Source of the DNA: Candidatus Cardinium hertigii
GTDB taxonomy: Bacteria; Bacteroidota; Bacteroidia; Cytophagales_A; Amoebophilaceae
Reading direction: 5' to 3'
NCBI RefSeq assembly: GCF_003788695.1
Contig: NZ_RARA01000027.1
Location: 136,687-156,071 of the forward strand
Length of the DNA: 19,385 bases
Shown here: in pieces, positions 15,306 to 19,385 of the stretch
Numbering within the stretch: position 1 is the first letter of the stretch
Layout of the letters: each line of letters starts with the position of its first letter
Notes under the pieces: model-generated
Database searches by the model: none
Told to the model about the DNA's origin: nothing
What the model saw: the letters and a program-made list of their open reading frames with translations, nothing else
Position numbers and translations under genes: made by a program

Positions 15306-15549
15306 GTATCTGTTCAGTCATGTAGCCTATGCGTATTCGTGTTCGTGTTCGTACCAATTAGCAATAGCGCAATAATACTAGCTTTAAAATAAGTAGTTTT
15401 TAAAAAAATGGATAAAATCATTGGCTACCACGCAAGTGAACAGACAATGGCGTCAACTTAAGGTTTAGCTGTTATTGATAACCAAGTAGAATAGGAGGGT
15501 AGGCTAATCATGAATTGCCTTAAGTTGACGCCATTGAGTGAACAGATAC
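15306..15549 (+). repeat. R5: short R element interrupted by a MITE
   Basis: The left end GTATCTGTTCAGTCATGTAG (15306-15325) is followed by GCCTATGCGTATTCGTGTTC and GTGTTCGTACCAATTAGC. The right end is CCACGCAAGTGAACAGA (about 15428-15444), completed by AGTGAACAGATAC (15537-15549) after the MITE. Without the MITE the element is about 140 bp, lacking the palindromic core of R4 and R6. Its left end has an extra GTTCGT unit compared with R6. It separates rbfA from dacA and ends 2 bp before the stop codon of dacA. On the minus strand a 35-codon frame (15421-15314) begins MILSIFLKT, the same residues that open the putative lipoprotein at 353. Confidence 0.8.
15445..15536 (+). mobile_element. 92-bp MITE, copy 3
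   Basis: It has the same 19-bp terminal inverted repeats and length as the other copies and is flanked by the perfect 10-bp duplication AGTGAACAGA (15435-15444 and 15537-15546). The duplication differs from that of the other copies by one base, as the host R copy does, showing that it was copied from the local target. Relative to its R host this copy points the opposite way to copies 1 and 2. Confidence 0.92.
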
Positions 15550-15551
15550 GT

Positions 15552-16361
15552 TTATGCTGCATGCCAATCATTGCTAAGATATTCCTTTATAGCACTTCTA
15601 ATTTCTTGTGCAGATAGATTATTTTCCATGCTTCCATTTCTAGCTATCGATATTTGACCAGATTCTTCTGAAACAATTACCACTAAAGTATCTGTTATTT
15701 CCGTAAGGCCAACCGCAGCTTTGTGACGCAATCCAAAATGCGCAGCAATATTTGGATTTTCCGTAACAGGTAAAATACACCTTGCAGCCACAATCTTATT
15801 GCTATGAATAATAACGGCACCATCATGCAATGGGCTATATTTATTGAATATGGCAATAAGTAATCGAGCGGAAACTTGGGCATTGATCACATCACCAGAT
15901 TTTTCATAATGCCTCAAATCGACATCTTTTGTAAAAACAATAAGCGCACCCGTATTACTTCCCCCTAATGCCTGAACAGCTTTCACCACTGGCGTTACAT
16001 CAATTTCAACTTTTTGACGAGCCAACCCGGGAATCATTTTCGTAATGATTCCCTTGCCAAAAACAAGTCCTTTACCCATACTAGACAAAAAGTAGCGAAT
16101 TTCTCGTTGAAAGATAACAATGGTAATAATAGGGCCTATATCTATAAATTTCCCCAAAATAGTTTCAAGCAGCTTGAGTTTAAATGCTTTAAATGTCAAA
16201 TAAAAAAGATATATAATAAAAAAACCTGAAGCCATTTTTACAGTTGTGCTACCCTTAATTAATCTATAAACCCAATAGATCAAACAACCAACGAGCACCA
16301 TATCAACCACACGAATAAAATTAAGCCCCTGATTATCGAAATATAGCAAATTAAATAACAT
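15552..16361 (-). CDS. dacA: Diadenylate cyclase (CdaA/DacA type)
   Basis: The enzyme joins two ATP molecules into cyclic di-AMP, a messenger for potassium, osmotic and cell-wall control. It is the membrane form. Three hydrophobic segments lie at about 19-35, 43-60 and 70-85, then the DAC domain with TGALIVF (137-143), the DGA motif (180-182) in SPLHDGAVII, and FGLRHKAAVG with Arg212-His213-Lys214. The second motif is usually RHR; here it is RHK, a conservative change. GSME and the C-terminal helix complete the domain. The frame is open for 19 further codons upstream, to 16418. The Met at 16361 is preferred because that extension is polar and unlike CdaA N-termini. No CdaR or GlmM partner is nearby. 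It runs in the same direction as the ComEA-like gene and rbfA. Confidence 0.9.
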   Translation of the reverse strand: MLFNLLYFDNQGLNFIRVVDMVLVGCLIYWVYRLIKGSTTVKMASGFFIIYLFYLTFKAFKLKLLETILGKFIDIGPIITIVIFQREIRYFLSSMGKGLVFGKGIITKMIPGLARQKVEIDVTPVVKAVQALGGSNTGALIVFTKDVDLRHYEKSGDVINAQVSARLLIAIFNKYSPLHDGAVIIHSNKIVAARCILPVTENPNIAAHFGLRHKAAVGLTEITDTLVVIVSEESGQISIARNGSMENNLSAQEIRSAIKEYLSNDWHAA

Positions 16362-16828
16362 CGTATAGTTTTTTTGTTTATAATCAGAATAATTTTTATT
16401 ATAAAAAAGAAATAGCATAATCTACAGAGTAATATGCCATACAAAACATTTTGCCTAATTTCCTGGCAGGCAAATAATTTTGTTATCAGCCAAACAAATT
16501 GCAAAGCATAGTGGCTCTTTGATTTTATGAATTGATTTTACGTATGTAACTATTACATTTTTTCCAAATAGCTATCTAAATGGTTAAATTGGATTGATGA
16601 TACGGAACAATGCGTCCTTGTAAAAAGTGATACTAAAAAAGATGGATATGTAGCTATCAAGGGATATATTTTGTTTGAACTTAAAAGCGATTTCTGCTTC
16701 CCAGCTTTAAATATACAAATTTGTATAGCTTTTTGCATTAATGCTTGATTTTTTGCATGTACATTTTTCGTTTGATCAAAACGTACGAGAAAATCAATCG
16801 GGTTCTATGCGTAAGATAAATGATTGAG
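16362..16828. other. Intergenic region upstream of dacA
   Basis: This 467-bp stretch includes the optional upstream extension of dacA (to 16418). It contains no gene I can support. The longest leftover frame, on the minus strand (16553-16738), gives 61 residues with no recognisable motif and may be a remnant. GCTTGATTTTTT followed by TTTGATCAAAACG (about 16742-16783) faintly echoes the hairpin region of the R element. The promoter of dacA is presumably here, but no clear boxes were found. Confidence 0.3.
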
Positions 16829-17449
16829 CTAAAGAGAGAGATACGGTCTTATTTTATTAGCCCAATCTGTATGATAACCAGGTAATTCTTGAATAGTATA
16901 TAAGGTTGTAAATTTCCCTTTCTTTTTTCTATAATCTATAATGGCTTTTGCGATAGAAGGTGAAATATAGGGATGGGCCACTAGTTCCTGGAAGGTTGTA
17001 TGGTTAAGAGACAGCTGTTTAGGCCTATATTTTGCTAATATAGTGGTCTGGTTCATTAACCTTTCCTGAAGGCGGTTAGATAGACCATATACTTCTTTAT
17101 ATTGATCCAAGGAAATAAATCCACCCAACTTATCCCTATATTTTATAATTCTAGTAGCAAGTTTTTGCGTTATGCCATCCATATTTGCTAACTGTTGAAC
17201 AGTCGTAGTGTTAATATTTATTAGCGCTGTCTTACTGACATTTTCTTGCAATAAAAGCCATTTTTTTTCCAACAGCACCATATCAGAGCTGTGATCTAAT
17301 GGTTTATTAGAATAGCTATAGTATAACATACATGCCTTAGGTGCAATTATTAAAAGAAATATTAACACTATAATGGCTAATAGGCCATTACTTTCAGAAT
17401 TAGAAAAATAAAAAAGTTCCTTAATCCGATATTTTATCTTGTTGAACAT
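16829..17449 (-). CDS. Membrane-anchored ComEA-like helix-hairpin-helix protein
   Basis: The protein has 206 residues. After an N-terminal basic segment, a single membrane helix (about 23-42) would anchor it. The soluble part carries two copies of a helix-hairpin-helix DNA-binding unit. The first is ININTTTVQQLANMDGITQK continuing to LATRIIKYRDKLGGF (from about 78). The second is LNHTTFQELVAHPYISPSI continuing to AKAIIDYRKKKGKF (from about 148). ComEA uses such a domain to bind incoming DNA in the periplasm, and Bacteroidota commonly have membrane-anchored relatives with two or more units. A role in DNA uptake is therefore possible, but no other competence gene is seen here. Its start overlaps the 3' end of rluD by 29 bp, so the two genes are very probably co-transcribed and translationally coupled. 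Confidence 0.8.
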   Translation of the reverse strand: MFNKIKYRIKELFYFSNSESNGLLAIIVLIFLLIIAPKACMLYYSYSNKPLDHSSDMVLLEKKWLLLQENVSKTALININTTTVQQLANMDGITQKLATRIIKYRDKLGGFISLDQYKEVYGLSNRLQERLMNQTTILAKYRPKQLSLNHTTFQELVAHPYISPSIAKAIIDYRKKKGKFTTLYTIQELPGYHTDWANKIRPYLSL

Positions 17450-18497
17450 GCTGCATACGTTGTGCTACATATTTTTCCCATTTCTCTACGAGTTTAACAA
17501 ATTTTTCTGGCATAGGGGATTCAAACCGTATAAATTCTTGTGTGCTAGGATGTTTAAATCCAAGAGAAGTGGCATGTAATGCCTGATAAGGCATAAGTTT
17601 AAAGCAATTATGCACAAAGGCTTTATAAGCAGCATAGCGTTGACCACTTGCAATGGTCTGGCCTCCATATAGCATATCGCCAAATACCGTATGCCCTATA
17701 TGTTTCATATGAACACGAATTTGATGGGTACGTCCCGTTTCTAGCTTACAAGCTAACAGCGCAACGTGCTGTAATCGTTTGATAACCTGATAATGGGTAA
17801 TGGCTGGTTTACCCTGTTTATGATCAGGAAAAGCTGCAATGCGTTGACGGTTATGGCTATCTTTTCCTACATTAACCTCAATAACACCTGTGTTATGTTG
17901 GGGATTGCCCCAAACCAATACGGAATAGGTTCGTTCTACAGTATGGTTATAAAACTGACTTGCTAAAGATGCCAAACTTTCCGCTGTTTTAGCGATTACC
18001 AAGAGCCCTGAGGTATCTTTATCAATACGATGAACCAATCCTGGCCTAGTGGGCATATTATCTTTTAATGGTAAATCTTTATAGCGATAACACAATGCAT
18101 TGGCCAATGTTCCGTGCCGATACGTTGCATCAGGATGTACAACCATCTGGGCGGGTTTATTGATAACAGCTACCTGATCATCTTCATATACTATATCTAA
18201 TAATATATTTTCTGGAATTAATGTTTCTAAATCAATGGGTACTGGTAGATGAGCTATTATTTTGTCCTGAAAATCAACAATATAATTGGATTTTATGATA
18301 TGGCCATTTACGAAAACCAATTGGCTAGCAATGGCTTCTTGAATTTTATTTCGACTAATGTGCAAAAAATCTGATAAAAACTTGTCTATGCGAAGATTAC
18401 AAAATGTTTCTGAAACGGAAATACTATATTTGTTAGATGGAAGAATTTCGTTAAGAGAATGATCAGGTGGCGCTATAGATCGCTTGTAGTGGTTCAT
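17421..18497 (-). CDS. rluD: Large-subunit rRNA pseudouridine synthase, RluA/RluD family
   Basis: The enzyme isomerises uridines in rRNA, in the case of RluD in helix 69 of 23S rRNA. An S4 RNA-binding domain occupies about residues 28-90 (LRIDKFLSDFLHISRNKIQE). The catalytic domain has VINKPAQMVVHP (111-122) and RPGLVHRIDKDTSGLLVIAK (151-170) with the catalytic Asp159. CKLETGRTHQIRVHMKHIGH and GDMLYGG follow. The length of 358 residues is normal. The first 25 residues are poorly conserved. The RluC/RluD distinction is by overall similarity, so the exact target uridines are inferred. It lies downstream of infB on the same strand, with a 341-bp R element between them, and overlaps the ComEA-like gene by 29 bp. 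Confidence 0.88.
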   Translation of the reverse strand: MNHYKRSIAPPDHSLNEILPSNKYSISVSETFCNLRIDKFLSDFLHISRNKIQEAIASQLVFVNGHIIKSNYIVDFQDKIIAHLPVPIDLETLIPENILLDIVYEDDQVAVINKPAQMVVHPDATYRHGTLANALCYRYKDLPLKDNMPTRPGLVHRIDKDTSGLLVIAKTAESLASLASQFYNHTVERTYSVLVWGNPQHNTGVIEVNVGKDSHNRQRIAAFPDHKQGKPAITHYQVIKRLQHVALLACKLETGRTHQIRVHMKHIGHTVFGDMLYGGQTIASGQRYAAYKAFVHNCFKLMPYQALHATSLGFKHPSTQEFIRFESPMPEKFVKLVEKWEKYVAQRMQHVQQDKISD

Positions 18498-18605
18498 TTT
18501 TCTAATCCTAGTTTAGTGTATCCGTTCAGTCATATGGCTTATACATATCCGTGTTCGTACCCATTAGAAATAGCATAATAATGCAAGATTATAAAAAACG
18601 CGCCT

Positions 18606-18736
18606 TGAACAAAGCTGTGACTAAAAAAGTTCAGTCTGAGAGGTAGTAGAAAATCAGCCTGTTTGAGCCCAAGGCTGTAGGCCTGGGCGAGTTCTGATTT
18701 TCAGCTTTCAGATTGAACTTTTAACAGCTTTGTTCA
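18606..18736. repeat. Nested 131-bp palindrome in R6
   Basis: Four stems nest within one another: TGAACAAAGCTGT (18606-18618) with ACAGCTTTGTTCA (18724-18736); AGTTCAGTCTGA (18628-18639) with TCAGATTGAACT (18708-18719, one G-T pair); GAAAATCAG (18649-18657) with CTGATTTTC (18694-18702); and CCCAAGGC with GCCTGGG (18668-18687) around the loop TGTAG with one bulged A. Such order is unlikely by chance and would give a long cruciform or RNA hairpin. Confidence 0.85.
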
Positions 18737-18756
18737 CCAGCGCTTGATTTTTTTTG

Positions 18757-18788
18757 GCTACTTTTTTTGATCAAGCAAAAAAAGTAGC
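18757..18788. terminator. Perfect 13-bp hairpin in R6, possible terminator
   Basis: GCTACTTTTTTTG (18757-18769) and CAAAAAAAGTAGC (18776-18788) pair perfectly around ATCAAG. CTTGAT (18743-18748) could pair with that loop, giving an alternative fold. The stem is mostly A-T pairs. It lies about 100 bp beyond the stop codon of infB on the minus strand. The same hairpin occurs in R4. It is listed as a possible terminator only; no classic GC stem plus T run is present. Confidence 0.35.
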
Positions 18789-18885
18789 TTTAATTATTAA
18801 ATATTTAGCCATTTGCTGTAATCTATAAAATATGGCTGCTACGCAGGTAAACGGATACAAGTACAAGTACAAAGCAATAAGCCTA

Positions 18886-19385
18886 CTATTCTAAGTAACG
18901 TTTTATTTCCTTTCGTTCAAAACCTTCTAGTATATCACCCACTTCAATCTCATTAAAATTTTTAATATCTATACCACATTCAGAAACAGATTTTGCAAGT
19001 TTAATCTCTTCTAATCCATGCTTTATAGTATGAATAGAACCTGTGAATATAACCTCATTTTTCCTGATGACACGTATGGGATTCGATTGTTTAATAAAGC
19101 CTGTTTGTACTTGACATCCTGCAATATTTCCAATTTTTGAAATAATAAAAATCTTTTTAACTTCTGCTCGTCCAGTAGGTGTTTCTTCTATTATAGGGGC
19201 CAAAAGGTCCTGTATACTATTGCGAATATTATCTATGGCACTATAAATAATAGCGTGTTGTTTGATTTCTACTCCTTCCTTTTCAGCTAATTTTTTTACT
19301 TGTGCAGAAGGTTTAATATGGAAAGCAATAATAATAGCGCCAGTAGCAGCAGCAAGGAGCACATCAGATTCGGAAACAGCACCTA
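18886..19385 (-). CDS. infB: Translation initiation factor IF-2, C-terminal fragment (gene runs off the right edge)
   Basis: IF-2 is the GTPase that brings fMet-tRNA to the 30S subunit and promotes subunit joining. Only the last 165 or so residues are here; the frame stays open to the window edge on the minus strand, so the G domain is outside. GAVSESDVLLAAATGAIIIA matches the well-conserved VSESDVLLA segment before domain C1. VEIKQHAIIYSAIDNIRN follows, then GNIAGCQVQTGFIKQSNPIRV, FTGSIHTIKHGLEEIKLA and ECGIDIKNFNEIEVGDILEG from the C1 and C2 domains that bind initiator tRNA. The stop is TAG at 18886-18888. Downstream on the same strand come R6, rluD and, 3.7 kb on, rbfA, so the common infB-rbfA pair is split here. 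Confidence 0.95.
   Translation of the reverse strand, partial: GAVSESDVLLAAATGAIIIAFHIKPSAQVKKLAEKEGVEIKQHAIIYSAIDNIRNSIQDLLAPIIEETPTGRAEVKKIFIISKIGNIAGCQVQTGFIKQSNPIRVIRKNEVIFTGSIHTIKHGLEEIKLAKSVSECGIDIKNFNEIEVGDILEGFERKEIKRYLE

Larger units (their letters stand above)
18518..18858 (+). repeat. R6: full-length R element with nested hairpins
   Basis: This is the cleanest copy, 341 bp. The left end is GTATCCGTTCAGTCATATGG and the right end GCTACGCAGGTAAACGGATAC (one base over twenty if written whole: its last eight bases are ACGGATAC). No MITE is present and the 10-bp target is mutated (AGGTAAACGG). It contains the palindromic core at 18606-18736 and a second hairpin at 18757-18788. No frame longer than a few dozen codons is present. 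It fills the gap between infB and rluD, which run in the same direction, so its hairpins could stop or process the transcript; that is inference. Confidence 0.8.

Noticed and set aside
14100..15550. Repeats considered as a CRISPR array
   Set aside because: Copies are few, far apart, in both orientations, of unequal length and flanked by target duplications. No spacers and no cas genes are present.
17486..17683. 65-codon minus-strand frame within rluD
   Set aside because: It is an alternative frame of a clear pseudouridine synthase gene, and the real frame is intact.

Overview
The window is an AT-rich bacterial chromosome segment. Most of its genes are housekeeping genes of the phylum Bacteroidota: LptB next to a LptF/LptG-type permease, CdaA/DacA, a membrane-anchored double helix-hairpin-helix protein, RbfA, RluD and IF2. 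The many short mobile repeats, the degenerate genes and the low-complexity lipoproteins suggest a reduced, host-associated genome, perhaps the Amoebophilus/Cardinium lineage. That lineage call is inference from style and was not checked by any search.

Layout. (1) 1-283 is the right end of an IS4-like insertion sequence with the C-terminus of its transposase. (2) 284-2673 holds two paralogous low-complexity proteins with lipoprotein-like N-termini, bracketed by copies of a palindromic repeat called R here. (3) 2715-6839 is a leftward block, lptB-gatB-argS. (4) 7071-9283 is a rightward pair, tgt and an LptF/LptG-type permease. It is followed by a decayed 365-bp stretch and a flavodoxin-fold (FMN reductase-like) gene. 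(5) 10464-13997 encodes a 1177-residue fusion: a sodium:solute symporter, a second membrane domain, a kinase-like region lacking key motifs, and a RelA/SpoT-like HD domain whose catalytic residues are replaced. (6) 14097-18858 carries rbfA, dacA, a ComEA-like gene and rluD, all leftward and separated by R repeats. (7) 18886-19385 is the C-terminus of infB, also leftward.

Function. LptB and the permease belong to lipopolysaccharide export. argS, gatB, tgt, rbfA, rluD and infB serve tRNA charging, tRNA and rRNA modification, 30S maturation and translation initiation. dacA makes c-di-AMP. The symporter fusion looks like a former sensor or alarmone hydrolase kept for binding or transport.

Mobile layer. 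The R element has ends GTATCCGTTCA / TGAACGGATAC and a palindromic interior. It occurs as six main copies or fragments (R1 284-380, R2 2328-2673, R3 10290-10350, R4 14097-14676, R5 15306-15549, R6 18518-18858) plus stray ends. A second element, a 92-bp MITE, occurs three times (2569-2660, 14110-14201, 15445-15536). It has 19-bp perfect terminal inverted repeats and matches the IS end at position 283. Every MITE copy has a perfect 10-bp target duplication and sits in the same 10-bp site of an R element; the IS end abuts that same site. One R copy also appears to supply the start codon of the first lipoprotein-like gene.
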